Shown here: one piece after another, positions 1 through 10,098 of the stretch
Position numbering within the stretch: position 1 is the stretch's first letter
Layout: each line of letters opens with the position of its first letter
Source: Aphanocapsa sp. GSE-SYN-MK-11-07L
GTDB taxonomy: Bacteria; Cyanobacteriota; Cyanobacteriia; Thermosynechococcales; Thermosynechococcaceae
Length of the DNA: 64,000 bases
Assembly (NCBI GenBank): GCA_019359715.1
Contig: JAHHGS010000139.1
Span: 62,001 to 126,000 of the forward strand
Direction of reading: 5' to 3'
Notes under the pieces: generated by a model
Told to the model about the DNA's origin: nothing
Database searches by the model: none
The model's input: only the letters and a program-made list of their open reading frames with translations
Position numbers and translations under genes: made by a program

Positions 1-1458
1 ATCTTCCAGATAGATATCGCCTAGACGTCCCGGTTCAATTTCGGTTTGGTCTTCTTCGGTTTGGTCTTCGTTGCCAAGAATTTGTCCCAGGTTAGAGGTT
101 GACCAGGCCTCAATAATCTCTCCACTGGCACTGATATCGCAGGCATAAACATGGTCAGTCGTGAGTTGAGAAATCGCTCGATAGCGAGCTTCACTTTGCA
201 CCAAGGCAGTAGCAGATTGCTTCAACTCCGTCACATCGAGCAAAATGCCGTCAAAGTAAACGCATTCTCCTTGGGCATTGAGGGTGGCATAGCTGCGATC
301 GCGAATCCAACGAATGCTGCCATCGGCATGGATCAGCCGATACTCTTGGTCGTAGGGTTGTCCGGTTGGCCCGAACTCGCTCGCTGTTTGCTCAGCCGCT
401 AGGTAATCCTCAGGATGGAGGAGGCTGGCGAACGAGCGGCGATGATTGCCAATCAAGTCGGCGGCAGGGTATCCGGTGATGACGCTGATGTAATCGTTGA
501 TATACTCCAAGGTCCAGTCAAGATCGTGGGAACAGCGATAAACCACACCGGGAATATTGTTAACCAGCGATCGAAATCGGCCTTGGCTTTCCCGCAGGCT
601 AGCCTCAGCCGTTTTGAGTTCAGTGATGTCGGTAATGAAGCCCTCTAAACCCAAGAGCTGTCCAGCCTGATCCCACAGCCCATGCCCCTTCTCCCACAGC
701 CATTTTTCGGCGCCAGAGCGGGTGCGAATCCGGTACTCGGCAATGTAGGGCTGCTGCTGGGCGATCGCAGCGCCAATGGTTGCCCGCAGGCTTGACCAAT
801 CGCTGGGGTCAATGATCTGGTTGTAATTTAACTCAGACTGGCCGCTCAATTCTTCACTGCTATATCCGGTCAGGGTTTGGCAGCCCTCACTTAAGTAGCG
901 CATTGACCAGTCAGCGTCGTTAGCGCAAGCAAAGACAATCCCTGGCAGGGAGTTAACCAACCGAGATAGCTTATGCTGGCTTTCTTGCAGCATTGCTTCA
1001 GTTTGTTGACGATAGAGGACTTGCTGCTGCAACTGAACATTTTGGGCGATCAACTGCTGTCTTTGCTGCTGAATCGTCAGTTGATGCTCAATCCGGGCCA
1101 GCACTTCTTCAATCTGATAAGGCTTACTAATGTAGTCACTCCCGCCAACCTGAAAAGCTTTGACTTTATCCAGGGCTTCATCCAGCGCGCTCAGGAAAAT
1201 GACTGGAATCTCTCTCCAGTCAGGCGATGCTTTCAGTTGGATGCAAACTTCGTAGCCATCCATTTCGGGCATCATAATGTCGAGCAAAACTAAGTCAGGT
1301 GCCGATATCCTGATCGCTTGCAGCGCCATTTCGCCACTGGTTGCCTTGCGGACTTTGTAACCCTGCTCTGCCAGCAGGGCAGCCAGCACCTTCAGATTAT
1401 TGGGCTGATCATCAACCACGAGAATATCGGCTTTGGGCTGGACAGGTTCACTAGTCAT
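1..1458 (-). CDS. Response regulator with REC and repeated PAS domains, partial (C-terminus beyond window)
   Basis: The gene runs off the left edge; 486 codons are visible. The N-terminus is a receiver domain (about residues 10-125) with the acidic pair in LVVDDQ, the phospho-acceptor in [14 protein letters not shown] and the lysine in YISKPY. A short glutamine-rich coiled coil follows, then two PAS/PAC units (about 165-285 and 290-410, ending in DITELK and DVTELK) and the beginning of a third. Proteins of this plan usually end in a histidine kinase or a GGDEF domain; which one lies outside the window. Its ATG overlaps the stop of the upstream kinase gene in an ATGA quartet, so the two are probably translationally coupled and act in one pathway. 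The start is fixed by that overlap and by the receiver beginning directly after it. Confidence 0.85.
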   Translation of the reverse strand, partial: MTSEPVQPKADILVVDDQPNNLKVLAALLAEQGYKVRKATSGEMALQAIRISAPDLVLLDIMMPEMDGYEVCIQLKASPDWREIPVIFLSALDEALDKVKAFQVGGSDYISKPYQIEEVLARIEHQLTIQQQRQQLIAQNVQLQQQVLYRQQTEAMLQESQHKLSRLVNSLPGIVFACANDADWSMRYLSEGCQTLTGYSSEELSGQSELNYNQIIDPSDWSSLRATIGAAIAQQQPYIAEYRIRTRSGAEKWLWEKGHGLWDQAGQLLGLEGFITDITELKTAEASLRESQGRFRSLVNNIPGVVYRCSHDLDWTLEYINDYISVITGYPAADLIGNHRRSFASLLHPEDYLAAEQTASEFGPTGQPYDQEYRLIHADGSIRWIRDRSYATLNAQGECVYFDGILLDVTELKQSATALVQSEARYRAISQLTTDHVYACDISASGEIIEAWSTSNLGQILGNEDQTEEDQTEIEPGRLGDIYLED

Positions 1459-4253
1459 AGCTGAGTAAGCGCAGTAATTTGATCAAATTGAAAATCTTTC
1501 GCTAAGCTCAACAGGGCATCAGCCAAAGCAATCTCTGGCGGAGGAATTTGCTGAATCAGTTGGCAGACATATTCATCATCACAACTTTGGGCGGCAATGG
1601 CGAGTTGTTCAATCCAAGCCGGGGGCATCACCGTTAGGGCGGCGGGGGTGAGTGGGGCTGGCTGGGGCGGCGGCGGGGACGAGTCAGCATGCAGGTAGCG
1701 CAACCCCAAGTGTTCTGCCATTTTGGCAAATAGCAGTTCGGGTCGGAGGGGCTTAAAGATTAAGTCATTACAGCCGACCGCAAAAATTTTGGTTCGCTCT
1801 TCGTGAAACACGCTGGCGGTAAAAGCAATAATCACTGTCTGCTGGCCCTGGGGACGATCGCGAATTTGGCGAGTCGTTTCGTAGCCGTCCATGACCGGCA
1901 TCCGAATGTCCATCAAAATTAATTGGGGCTGCCAAGTTTCCCAGATTTCCAGGGCAATTTGCCCATTGCTGGCGGCTTTGACTTCAATCCCCAAAGGAGT
2001 CAGGAGCTGGATAATCAGTTGCCGATTTTCTTGCCGATCGTCAACCACCAGCACTCGCCAGGGGGGTTGATTTGGAGCCAGGGCAATCACAGGTTGGTCA
2101 ATTGCTCTGATCTGGGGGCTGATCGAGTCAATCGGCTGGACGGGAATCGTGAACCGAAAGGTCGCCCCCTGCCCAACTTGGCTTTCAACCTGAATCTTGC
2201 CTCCCATTAGTTGGACAAAGCTGCTGCTGATGGTTAGGCCTAGGCCGGTTCCTTGCTGGGTCTTCTGCCCTATTTCCGTTTGGACAAAAGCAGCAAAAAT
2301 CCGCTCCATGTCGGCTGGAGCAATGCCGGGGCCCGTGTCTGCGACTGCAAAGGTGAGATCGATCGGTTGAGGAGCAGCGTCCTGCTTGGACAAAATGTAA
2401 CGTTTGACCAGATCTGATCCTGGGGCTTTGATTTGATCGCTCAATTCATCTGAGGCTGAATTTGCTCTACTCACATGCAGGCCTACCTGGCCGACTTGGG
2501 TAAACTTGAGCGCATTGCCCAATAAATTAATTAATACCTGCCGCAACTTGCCTGCGTCGGTTTGAACGTATTGGGGCACGTCTGGGCCGATCGCCAGCTT
2601 TAACGCTAGCCCCTGAGAGCTTGCTCGCCACTGCAATAGTCCCTGTAAGCCCTCTAGTAGCTCCCATAAATCAAAGGGGGTTGGATTCAGAACCGTCCGC
2701 CCAGCTTCAATTTTGGACATTGACAACACATCATTGATCAGATCAAGCAAATGCTCTCCACTCCGATTGATGATTTCTAAATTAGCCCGCTGCTCAGCGG
2801 ATAGTTTGGCATCTCGTCCCAAAATCTGCGTAAAGCCCAAGATCGCATTCAAAGGCGTCCGCAACTCGTGGCTCATATTGGCCAAGAAGATGCTTTTGGC
2901 CTGGTTGGCAACTTCGGCTTTGTCTTTGGCGATCGCCAGTTCAGTCGTCCGATCAATCACCCGTTGCTCTAGAGTGGCGAACGCTTCTTGGAGTTGCTGC
3001 GCCATCCAATTAAACGACTGCCCCAGTTCACCCAGTTCATCTGAGCGCTCAACGCTGACTCGCTGCTGCCAATCTCCCGCTGCCAGCGATCGGGCCGCTT
3101 GATTCAAACTTAAAATCGGCCGAATCACCCAACAAGACGTGGCAATCCCGACCAAAATTGAAATTAACAAAGCCACTAAGCAGAGCAGCAGCGTTGTGCG
3201 TGTATTGGCATCAATTTGCTGCATAAAGTCTGCTTCTGGCACGGCTACCACAATCAACCAGTCCAACCCATACTGGTCTTTCCAGGGCGTCACCTGGACA
3301 AATTGCGGTTTTCCTTGCAGTTTAAACTCAAGCTGCTGAGTCGTTGTAATGCGATCGAAGTCGCCAAAATGAGATTTTATATATTGCCCAGCCGCTAAAA
3401 TCAACGGGTCTTGACTGCCCAGAATTCCTCGTCGCTCCGGTATTTCGTTGGCAATTTTAAAGAGTTGCTCAGGACTAGAGCTAGCGATCAATAAGCCATT
3501 CCGCTCAATAATCGCAATTCGCCCAGATGGACTCAAGTTCAAGCTGCGCAAAAAGTCGCTAATTTGAGTCAGAATCAAATCAACTCCAATTACCCCCAGC
3601 AACTGTTCGTTTTGACCGTAAATCGGATAACTGGCCGAAATTGAGATCACCTCTGGTTTGTCGTCCCACTGGTAGATCGGTGTCCAAATTGGCTTTCTCG
3701 CCTCCACTGCGGCAGCGTACCAATCTTCTGCTTGGATTGGCGGCTGCGATGATAGGTTGCCTTGTAAACTGCGGCGACGGCATTCGGGATCAACGCTATA
3801 AATTGCCATGGTTGATAGCGAAGATTTCAATGTCTCATTGATTAATGGTGTGCCATCTGCCGTTCGTTCAACCCCAATAAACTCTCCCTGCGGATTGGCA
3901 AAATTGATGTAGCCAACGTCAAAGATTCTCATCTGCTGGCAAAAATACTCGCCCAATTGCCGAAAATTTTGCAGGTCAATCATTTCAAGCTCGATCGCTT
4001 TCAAGTTAAGTTGATTAATCTGTTGAGGTTCCTTCAAATAGCTGTCTAGGTTTTGCTGCACCCTTAAACTGACCTGAGCTTCGAGTTGGTAAGCTACGTT
4101 GCGAACCGCCTGCTTGCCATTCCGAAACGAAAAATACCCAGTTAGCCCGACGGCCAGCGAAACCTGGATCACAAATGGGATGACTAAAACTGCCTGTAAC
4201 GGCAACTTGCCAAAAATTTTGGTTGTCGATCGCCCCCAGGATAGTTTCGGCAT
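1455..4253 (-). CDS. Membrane hybrid sensor histidine kinase (Cache-HAMP-HisKA-HATPase-REC)
   Basis: A 932-residue sensor kinase. A membrane segment lies near residues 17-42, then a long extracytoplasmic region (about 45-340) of the double-Cache type that probably binds a small ligand. A second membrane segment lies near 350-375 and a HAMP linker follows. The kinase core has the H-box [14 protein letters not shown], with His as the predicted phosphorylation site, an ATPase domain with ADTGPGIAP and GTGLGLTIS, and a C-terminal receiver with [20 protein letters not shown] and FKPLRP. A proline-rich stretch and a short helical tail of about 60 residues end the protein; the tail is too short to call a phosphotransfer domain. 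The stop overlaps the next gene's ATG, so it probably signals together with the REC-PAS protein. The ligand is unknown. Confidence 0.92.
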   Translation of the reverse strand: MPKLSWGRSTTKIFGKLPLQAVLVIPFVIQVSLAVGLTGYFSFRNGKQAVRNVAYQLEAQVSLRVQQNLDSYLKEPQQINQLNLKAIELEMIDLQNFRQLGEYFCQQMRIFDVGYINFANPQGEFIGVERTADGTPLINETLKSSLSTMAIYSVDPECRRRSLQGNLSSQPPIQAEDWYAAAVEARKPIWTPIYQWDDKPEVISISASYPIYGQNEQLLGVIGVDLILTQISDFLRSLNLSPSGRIAIIERNGLLIASSSPEQLFKIANEIPERRGILGSQDPLILAAGQYIKSHFGDFDRITTTQQLEFKLQGKPQFVQVTPWKDQYGLDWLIVVAVPEADFMQQIDANTRTTLLLCLVALLISILVGIATSCWVIRPILSLNQAARSLAAGDWQQRVSVERSDELGELGQSFNWMAQQLQEAFATLEQRVIDRTTELAIAKDKAEVANQAKSIFLANMSHELRTPLNAILGFTQILGRDAKLSAEQRANLEIINRSGEHLLDLINDVLSMSKIEAGRTVLNPTPFDLWELLEGLQGLLQWRASSQGLALKLAIGPDVPQYVQTDAGKLRQVLINLLGNALKFTQVGQVGLHVSRANSASDELSDQIKAPGSDLVKRYILSKQDAAPQPIDLTFAVADTGPGIAPADMERIFAAFVQTEIGQKTQQGTGLGLTISSSFVQLMGGKIQVESQVGQGATFRFTIPVQPIDSISPQIRAIDQPVIALAPNQPPWRVLVVDDRQENRQLIIQLLTPLGIEVKAASNGQIALEIWETWQPQLILMDIRMPVMDGYETTRQIRDRPQGQQTVIIAFTASVFHEERTKIFAVGCNDLIFKPLRPELLFAKMAEHLGLRYLHADSSPPPPQPAPLTPAALTVMPPAWIEQLAIAAQSCDDEYVCQLIQQIPPPEIALADALLSLAKDFQFDQITALTQL

Positions 4254-4421
4254 CTGTCAGACCAACAAGCATTAGAGGCTCTCAATATACTCTAAAGATA
4301 ATATTCGATCGCATTCTGGGCAGACTGGAACAGCAGTTAGAACGGGTGCGATCGCAATTACATCCAGTCTGGCAAGCAGCCTGTTAATCTTGAAAGTACC
4401 TGGTGCAAGGGACTAAAAGCA

Positions 4422-4847
4422 ATGGCGGTTTGGATTTGGTTTGGATTGGGAATTGCCCTCTGTGTCGCAGAGTTCATTTTCCCGACGGCGTTTGTGGAGT
4501 TAATGATGGGTTTTAGCGCCCTAATTGTGGCCCTAATTGCTTTAGTAGTGCCAAGTTTTTTGATTCAAGCCCTGCTCTGGCTAGTGATTTCGGTGGTGCT
4601 AGTTTGGCTATCGCGCCGATTTTTACCCCAGCCGAGATCGCACCGAATCCTGCAAGAGTCGGTTGAAGCCAAGACTTTAACGGCGATTCTGCCGGGGGAA
4701 AAGGGACGCGTCCTCTACGATGGCAACTCTTGGCAGGCTCGCTGCGAAGATACCCAGCTAGAAATTGCTGCCAACGAGCGGGTCTACGTTGTTAGACGAG
4801 AAGGGACAACCCTCGTCGTCTTGCCAGAGCGAATGATTGGTTCCTAG
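4422..4847 (+). CDS. NfeD-like membrane protein
   Basis: A 141-residue protein with hydrophobic segments at about residues 3-25, 28-48 and 48-65, followed by a soluble C-terminal domain (about 80-138) that fits the small OB-fold of the NfeD family; the pattern GEKGRVLYDGNSWQAR and the ending VVRREGTTLVVLP are typical. It lacks the protease domain of long NfeD proteins, so it is the short form. Short NfeD proteins are encoded with SPFH/stomatin partners and are thought to work with them in membrane microdomains. That pairing is seen here, with the stomatin-like gene 52 bases downstream on the same strand. Confidence 0.88.
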   Translation: MAVWIWFGLGIALCVAEFIFPTAFVELMMGFSALIVALIALVVPSFLIQALLWLVISVVLVWLSRRFLPQPRSHRILQESVEAKTLTAILPGEKGRVLYDGNSWQARCEDTQLEIAANERVYVVRREGTTLVVLPERMIGS

Positions 4848-4899
4848 GGTACGCTAAGCATGAGAATAGTTTCAGCGGTATTTTCTGACAGGAGTTGAA

Positions 4900-5853
4900 A
4901 TGGGAGAGTTTTTTGGCTTTTTATTCCTGCTGGCGATCGGCGGAGGCACCCTGTCGAGTTCAGTCAAAATTGTCAACCAGGGCAATGCCGCTCTGGTTGA
5001 GAGCTTAGGCAGCTATAAAAAGCGCCTCGATCCAGGACTAAACTTTATTACTCCGTTTGTCGACAGAATTGTCTATCGAGAAACCATCCGCGAGAAAGTG
5101 CTAGACATTCCGCCCCAGCAGTGCATCACCCGCGACAACGTCAGTATTACAGTCGATGCGGTGGTCTACTGGCGGATCATTGACCTCGAAAAAGCCTATT
5201 ACAAGGTTGAAGACCTCAGAATGGCGATGGTGAATCTAGTCCTGACCCAGATCCGGGCTGAAATGGGCAGGCTAGAGCTAGATGAAACCTTCACTGCTCG
5301 TTCTCAAATTAGCGAAATCCTGCTCAAAGACCTTGATGTTGCAACTGACCCTTGGGGAGTCAAGGTTAACCGGGTGGAACTACGCGACATTGTCCCTTCC
5401 AAAGCCGTTTTGGAATCGATGGAAATGCAAATGGCGGCTGAGCGTCGCAAGCGGGCCGCCATTCTGACCTCAGAAGGGGAGCGGGAATCTGCGGTCAATT
5501 CAGCCCGTGGCGCGGCCGAAGCGCAAGTCTTAGATGCCGAAGCGCAACAGAAATCAACCATTTTGGCTGCTGAAGCCGAACAAAAAACGATTGTCCTCCG
5601 GGCCCAAGCCGATCGCCAGCAGCGCGTTCTCCGGGCCCAAGGCACGGCTGAAGCCCTGCAAATTATTGCTAATACGCTCAAAACCGATCCAAAAGCCGAA
5701 GCAGCCCTCCAGTTTTTGCTAGCCCAAAACTACTTAGATATGGGCACAGCGATCGGCAAAAGCGACAGCAGCAAAGTCATGTTCATGGATCCGCGCTCCA
5801 TTCCCGCCACAATTGAGGGCATGCGATCGCTGATCGACAACCCTCCACATTAG
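4900..5853 (+). CDS. SPFH/Band 7 stomatin-like protein (paraslipin type)
   Basis: A 317-residue membrane-associated scaffold protein. A short N-terminal hydrophobic stretch (residues 3-20) is followed by the SPFH/Band 7 domain (about 22-190), with [12 protein letters not shown] and [18 protein letters not shown] characteristic of the paraslipin branch. An Ala/Glu/Gln-rich coiled coil (about 175-250) and a C-terminal tail follow. The family forms oligomers on the cytoplasmic membrane; a specific role is not known. An AGGAG ribosome-binding site lies 6 bases before the ATG. The gene follows nfeD and stands only 9 bases before purS, so the purine genes may share its transcript. The coiled coil is G+C-rich and Ala-coding, which produces a long false reading frame on the opposite strand. 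Confidence 0.92.
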   Translation: MGEFFGFLFLLAIGGGTLSSSVKIVNQGNAALVESLGSYKKRLDPGLNFITPFVDRIVYRETIREKVLDIPPQQCITRDNVSITVDAVVYWRIIDLEKAYYKVEDLRMAMVNLVLTQIRAEMGRLELDETFTARSQISEILLKDLDVATDPWGVKVNRVELRDIVPSKAVLESMEMQMAAERRKRAAILTSEGERESAVNSARGAAEAQVLDAEAQQKSTILAAEAEQKTIVLRAQADRQQRVLRAQGTAEALQIIANTLKTDPKAEAALQFLLAQNYLDMGTAIGKSDSSKVMFMDPRSIPATIEGMRSLIDNPPH

Positions 5854-5862
5854 GGATTCACA

Positions 5863-6126
5863 ATGACTAAATTTCAAGCTCAAATCTACGTTACGCTGCG
5901 CCCTTCGGTGCTTGATCCAGCGGGTACAGCGGTTCAGGCTGGCTTAAGCCAGATGGGCTACACCAATGTTGAACAGCTCCGAATTGGTAAATATGTGGAA
6001 CTCACCCTAACCGCCACCGATGAAGCGGCTGCTCGTCAACAGCTCGATCAAATCTGCGACCAGCTATTAGCCAACCCGGTGATTGAGAACTATCGGTTTG
6101 AACTGACGGCCTTGCAGGTTGCCTAG
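5863..6126 (+). CDS. purS: Phosphoribosylformylglycinamidine synthase, PurS subunit
   Basis: An 87-residue protein matching PurS in length and sequence: it opens with a beta strand (FQAQIYVTLRPSVLDPAG), continues with GYTNVEQLRIGKYVEL and ends with NPVIENYRFEL. PurS is the small bridging subunit that joins PurL and the glutaminase PurQ in the three-subunit FGAM synthase of purine biosynthesis. purQ follows 27 bases downstream; purL is not in the window. The ATG lies 9 bases after the stomatin-like gene's stop, so co-transcription is likely. Confidence 0.93.
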   Translation: MTKFQAQIYVTLRPSVLDPAGTAVQAGLSQMGYTNVEQLRIGKYVELTLTATDEAAARQQLDQICDQLLANPVIENYRFELTALQVA

Positions 6127-6153
6127 CAAGTTTATGTTCTGAGGACAAAGGCC

Positions 6154-6858
6154 ATGATCAAGTTTGGGGTGGTTGTTTTTCCAGGCTCTAACTGCGATCG
6201 CGATGTTGCTTACGTGATGCGCGATTTACTAGGACAGCCAACCCGGATGGTCTGGCACGAGGAGACTGAGATTGCTGACCTAGATGTGATTGTGATTCCG
6301 GGTGGGTTTAGCTACGGAGACTATTTGCGCTGTGGAGCGATCGCCCGCTTTTCGCCCGTGATGCAAGCGACGATTCGCCATGCCGAGCAGGGAAAATTAG
6401 TTTTAGGGATTTGCAATGGCTTTCAAGTCTTAACTGAAGTGGGGCTATTGCCGGGGGCGTTGGTCAGAAATCGAGATTTACACTTTATCTGCGATCGGGT
6501 TTCTCTGAAAGTAGAGCGAACTGATTTGGCTTGGACGCAAGCCTATCAGCCTCAGCAAGTGATTACACTGCCGATCGCCCACGGCGAAGGCTGCTACTAC
6601 GCCGATCCTGACACCCTAGCATCCTTGGAAAACAACCGACAAATTCTCTTCCGCTACTGCGCTCCCACTGGCGATTGGGGTGAGGCTGACAATCCGAATG
6701 GTTCCCTCCACAATATTGCTGGCATTTGTAATCGCCAAGGCAACGTCTTAGGCATGATGCCTCACCCAGAGCGGGCTGCTGATCCAACCCTGGGCAATAC
6801 TGATGGCGGAGGACTGTTTAAAGGATTACTGAAGGCGATCGCCCTCAGCAGTCCGTAA
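6154..6858 (+). CDS. purQ: Phosphoribosylformylglycinamidine synthase, glutaminase subunit PurQ
   Basis: A 234-residue class I glutamine amidotransferase that supplies ammonia to PurL in the fourth step of purine synthesis. The nucleophile elbow GICNGFQVL places the catalytic Cys at residue 87, and MMPHPERA holds the His (204) and Glu (206) of the triad. The N-terminus [14 protein letters not shown] is diagnostic for PurQ. It has full family length and no signs of damage. It lies 27 bases behind purS on the same strand with a GAGG-type site before the ATG. Confidence 0.96.
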   Translation: MIKFGVVVFPGSNCDRDVAYVMRDLLGQPTRMVWHEETEIADLDVIVIPGGFSYGDYLRCGAIARFSPVMQATIRHAEQGKLVLGICNGFQVLTEVGLLPGALVRNRDLHFICDRVSLKVERTDLAWTQAYQPQQVITLPIAHGEGCYYADPDTLASLENNRQILFRYCAPTGDWGEADNPNGSLHNIAGICNRQGNVLGMMPHPERAADPTLGNTDGGGLFKGLLKAIALSSP

Positions 6859-6976
6859 TTTTACCGTTGGGTGACTCAGGCAACCAATGTTAGCTTCGAG
6901 GAAATGAGAGCCTGACCATCAGGTTTGCTGTAGCTGCTCTCAAGCCTGCTCAATTTCCCCCCTTGGGTTCCCTGCT

Positions 6977-7385
6977 ATGCTGCATCGATCGCTGATTGTC
7001 GTTATTGGCCTAAGCCTCTCCCTATTGCCCAGCGTTGCTAGCGCTCAAACTCAGCCTAGTTGGCAAGATTGGGCAAAACAAAATCCAACCTACTCTAATC
7101 CTGCTGCTACTTCACCAGCACCAAGCAGCCCTCCTTCGCCAAGCTGGTCAAATCAGAGTGGATCTGCCAGTCATTCTACCGCCACGATTGAGCAGCAGTT
7201 TACGGAAGGATTCATGCAGGGATGTACTTACTGGCAATGGAGCGCCGCAAAATTATTGTCGTTGTGCCTTAAGCAGTCTCAGAAGCCGATATAGCGTAGT
7301 TCAGTTGCTGGATATGTTCACCCAAGGGAATCCTCCTCTCGCCTTAATTAAAGACATTGGCGCAGCCTACCGCGCTCAAACCTAA
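6977..7385 (+). pseudogene. Small secreted Cys-containing protein, apparently frameshifted
   Basis: The ATG at 6977 opens a frame with a clear signal peptide (residues 1-23, cleavage after VASA) and a Pro/Ser-rich linker, then QQFTEGFMQGC. That frame goes on as an unlikely sequence and stops at 7294. From about 7230 the overlapping frame (open to 7385) reads TGNGAPQNYCRCAL, then a helical stretch with RYSVVQLLDMF and an end at AYRAQT. Joining the two gives one sensible protein: signal peptide, linker and a small domain with one Cys then a Cys-x-Cys. One extra base, or two missing, between about 7215 and 7235 would explain the split. I infer a frameshifted gene, or a sequencing error; the family is not recognised. 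There is no evidence of programmed frameshifting, such as a slippery run. Confidence 0.6.
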
Positions 7386-7421
7386 AGCAATCAGGATTGG
7401 GGAAATTTTTAGGAGCATGTT

Positions 7422-8318
7422 TTAGAGCCAACGTTGCTTCCAGCGCGAAGTCGATTCTAATTGACAACCTTGCTGCTCTTGCTGACGGGACTGCAAAATT
7501 TCATTCGCCGTAGCGTGCAGGTCAGGATCACGATAAGGAATCGCGGCCCGAGTTTGCAGATGTTCCTGTTCCTGCTCTGATAAAGGCGGCAAATTGACCG
7601 AACTAAAACTAGCCACTGTCCCCGGCGATCGCCGCCCTACGGGTACAGTAGAACCAATGGCTAAGCCTGCCTGCTGAAGGGCAACTCTGACCGCCGCTGA
7701 ACAGGAATAAGTCGCTAACCTGCCAGTAGGAGCCAAGCACCGACTCACCCAACTTAAAAACTCGACCGTCCACAATTGGGGACAGCGGGGCGGTGAAAAG
7801 GGGTCAAGAAAGATCGCATCGGCTTGAAATTTTTGCTCAGCAACCTGTTGAATGGTTTGGCGAGCATCTCCCAGCCAAAGTTGGGCCAGCAGGCGATCGC
7901 TCTTAAACTCTCCCGTTGTGGCCAAGGCGTTGGTGGTTTGGCGAACTGGCTCAGACCAATCCTGCAAGCAGCCGTGGGCGATCGCGGCGGTGGGCACTGC
8001 GGGGTCATTTTCTAGCCCAATCAACTGCACCTGGCAATTGGGATTGACGGCCCAAATCGCCTCTAGGGCGGCAGCACTGTTGTAGCCTAGCCCGTAGCAA
8101 ATATCTAAAATGCTCAGTCTAGGAGAGGCTGGCTCAGAGTCAGGGTTGGCAATCGCGATCGCCAAATTGGTCAGTAGAGTTGGCAGGACGAACTTTCCTT
8201 CTGCTTCCTGCCTAGCCCCATATTGGCTGTGAAATGCTTCCTCAAACTGTTCTGAAAAGAAGGTCAACGACCCATCACCCGTTGTTTGCAGAATCAACCG
8301 CTCAGAATTCCTCATCAT
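7422..8318 (-). CDS. MnmC/MnmD-like SAM-dependent tRNA methyltransferase
   Basis: A 298-residue Rossmann methyltransferase of the family that includes the methyltransferase half of MnmC. It opens with a family-typical LILQTTGDGSLTFFSEQFEE and EAFHSQYGARQEAEGKFV. The SAM-binding region is LSILDICYGLGYNSAAAL, and the later DAIFLDPFSPPRCPQLW is the family signature. In bacteria this domain finishes the 5-methylaminomethyl group on uridine-34 of certain tRNAs; here the oxidase half of MnmC is absent, as in stand-alone MnmD proteins. Function is inferred from the family. It is a single minus-strand gene facing the frameshifted secreted-protein gene. Confidence 0.82.
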   Translation of the reverse strand: MMRNSERLILQTTGDGSLTFFSEQFEEAFHSQYGARQEAEGKFVLPTLLTNLAIAIANPDSEPASPRLSILDICYGLGYNSAAALEAIWAVNPNCQVQLIGLENDPAVPTAAIAHGCLQDWSEPVRQTTNALATTGEFKSDRLLAQLWLGDARQTIQQVAEQKFQADAIFLDPFSPPRCPQLWTVEFLSWVSRCLAPTGRLATYSCSAAVRVALQQAGLAIGSTVPVGRRSPGTVASFSSVNLPPLSEQEQEHLQTRAAIPYRDPDLHATANEILQSRQQEQQGCQLESTSRWKQRWL

Positions 8319-8555
8319 CTCAATATCCTCAGGTCGATCGTTGGGCTGCCGGGTCTAAACATCGCCATAAAAGTTGGGCCGAATGATGTTTTGAAACCCT
8401 GCTAGGGCTTCAGAAAACAATCCTAATCAATAATTTTCACTCAAATCAGCTAAAATCCGGCCCAGCAGTTTTCACACTTCCCCAGACGGCCCTATCCTTA
8501 AGAGGTAAGGGTTCGGTTTTCTGACCCCAGCAGCTTTAATTTATTTGGCTTGTTT

Positions 8556-9026
8556 ATGTCTACCCAGCGCGTCCAAGACTTTATGACCCCTAGCCCGATT
8601 ACGATCGCGGCGACTGAATCGCTTGAAACCGTGGTCAAGGTGCTCGAAGAAAATCAGATTCGAGGCTTGCCCGTGCTGGATCAGGAGGGCAAACTGGTTG
8701 GGGTGATTTCAGAAGCGGATTTGCTGGTACGAGAAGCCCCGCTGCAACCGCCGCTCTACCTGACGTTTTTGGGCAGCGTGATTTATTTTGAATCACCAGA
8801 GCACTTCCATCAGCACCTCAAGAAGTCGCTGGGAATGCAGGTGCAGGACGTGATGACGGCGAACCCAATTACAACTACACCGGAAACCGCGATCGCCGAT
8901 GCGGCTCAACTGATGCTAGAGAAAAAAGTTAACCGCCTGCCAGTCCTGGATGCGGCTGGACAACTCGCCGGCATCATTACCCGCCACGACCTGATCCGCG
9001 CCCTCAAACCCCAGCTCAGCAGCTAA
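8556..9026 (+). CDS. Two-CBS-domain protein
   Basis: A 156-residue protein made of two CBS motifs with no other domain: the first starts VQDFMTPSPITIAATES and the second VQDVMTANPITTTPETA. About 45 residues separate them, including a loop LYLTFLGSVIYFESPEHFH. Paired CBS motifs bind adenosine nucleotides and often act as energy sensors for other proteins; the partner here is unknown. A TTG six bases upstream is also in frame (8550), but ATG at 8556 starts directly before the first CBS motif and is preferred. hisC begins 19 bases after the stop, so the two may be co-transcribed. Confidence 0.88.
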   Translation: MSTQRVQDFMTPSPITIAATESLETVVKVLEENQIRGLPVLDQEGKLVGVISEADLLVREAPLQPPLYLTFLGSVIYFESPEHFHQHLKKSLGMQVQDVMTANPITTTPETAIADAAQLMLEKKVNRLPVLDAAGQLAGIITRHDLIRALKPQLSS

Positions 9027-9045
9027 AACTAATATTCACCAGACC

Positions 9046-10098
9046 ATGAGCTACTTCCGTCCTGCCATTGATGCGATGACTGGCTACGTTCCAGGTGAAC
9101 AGCCGCCAGTGGGCATCAAAATCATTAAGCTCAACACGAATGAAAACCCCTACCCGCCTTCGCCTCACGCGATGGAAGTGCTGCGGAACTTTGACCCGGA
9201 GCGGCTGCGACGCTACCCCGACCCGTTTGCGCGTGAATTTTGCCAGGCGGTGAGTGATGCCTTGGGCATTCCAGCCGATTGGGTGATCGTTGGGAATGGC
9301 AGCGATGATGTGCTGAATGTGCTGGTGCGGGCCTGTGCCGAAGGCAGCGATCGCCCCGTCGTTTACCCGACTCCTACTTATGTACTGTATCCAACCCTAG
9401 CGGCAATGCAGCCAGCCAAAGTGATCGAAATTCCCTACAGCAATGATTTTCAACTGCCGATCGCTGATTTAGTTGCCGCCAAGGGGGCAATTACGTTTAT
9501 TGCCTCGCCGAATAGTCCTTCGGGGCATCTAGTGCCGTTGGCTGATCTGCGATCGCTAGCCCAGCAGGTAACGGGGGTGCTGGCGATCGATGAAGCCTAC
9601 GTCGATTTTGCTGAGTCTTCGGCTCTGCCCTTAGTGCAAGAGTTTGATCATGTAATCATTCTGCGCACCCTCTCCAAAGGCTATTCCTTGGCTGGGTTGC
9701 GGATGGGGTTTGGGGTGGCCAATCCCAAATTGCTGGCCGGATTGTTCAAAGTCAAAGATAGCTACAACATTGATGCGATCGCCACGGCCGTTGGCACCGC
9801 TGCCATCCGCGATCAAACCTACAAAAACGACTGCGCTGCTAAAGTCAAACTTTCGCGGGCTAAACTGACCACGGATCTGAAGCATTTGGGATTTAACGTT
9901 CTAGAGTCTCAGGGCAATTTTGTCTTAGCAACTCCCCCTGCCGCCCAGGCTGAAGCTCTCTACCTTGCCCTTAAAGAACGGGGGATTTTAGTCCGCTACT
10001 TTAAGCAGCTTGGCTTAGCCGATAAACTGCGAATTAGCGTTGGCACCGATGAGGAAAATCAAATTTTGATCGAAGCGTTGGTCAGCCTCTTAGCCTGA
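9046..10098 (+). CDS. hisC: Histidinol-phosphate aminotransferase
   Basis: A 350-residue fold-type I PLP aminotransferase that converts imidazole-acetol phosphate to histidinol phosphate in histidine synthesis. The motif LNTNENPYPPSP near residue 30 and the loop GNGSDDVL (83-90) are typical. AIDEAYVDFAE holds the PLP-contacting Asp (182), and RTLSKGYSLAGLRMGF contains the Schiff-base Lys (211). Length is normal. Its 3' end overlaps the convergent DUF3326 gene by 9 bases, which implies no room for a separate terminator. Confidence 0.95.
   Translation: MSYFRPAIDAMTGYVPGEQPPVGIKIIKLNTNENPYPPSPHAMEVLRNFDPERLRRYPDPFAREFCQAVSDALGIPADWVIVGNGSDDVLNVLVRACAEGSDRPVVYPTPTYVLYPTLAAMQPAKVIEIPYSNDFQLPIADLVAAKGAITFIASPNSPSGHLVPLADLRSLAQQVTGVLAIDEAYVDFAESSALPLVQEFDHVIILRTLSKGYSLAGLRMGFGVANPKLLAGLFKVKDSYNIDAIATAVGTAAIRDQTYKNDCAAKVKLSRAKLTTDLKHLGFNVLESQGNFVLATPPAAQAEALYLALKERGILVRYFKQLGLADKLRISVGTDEENQILIEALVSLLA

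Noticed and set aside
5304-5681. Long antisense frame (125 codons) in the stomatin-like gene
   Set aside because: It mirrors the Ala-rich coiled coil of the real gene; Ala/Arg/Ser-rich shadows are expected opposite such sequence.
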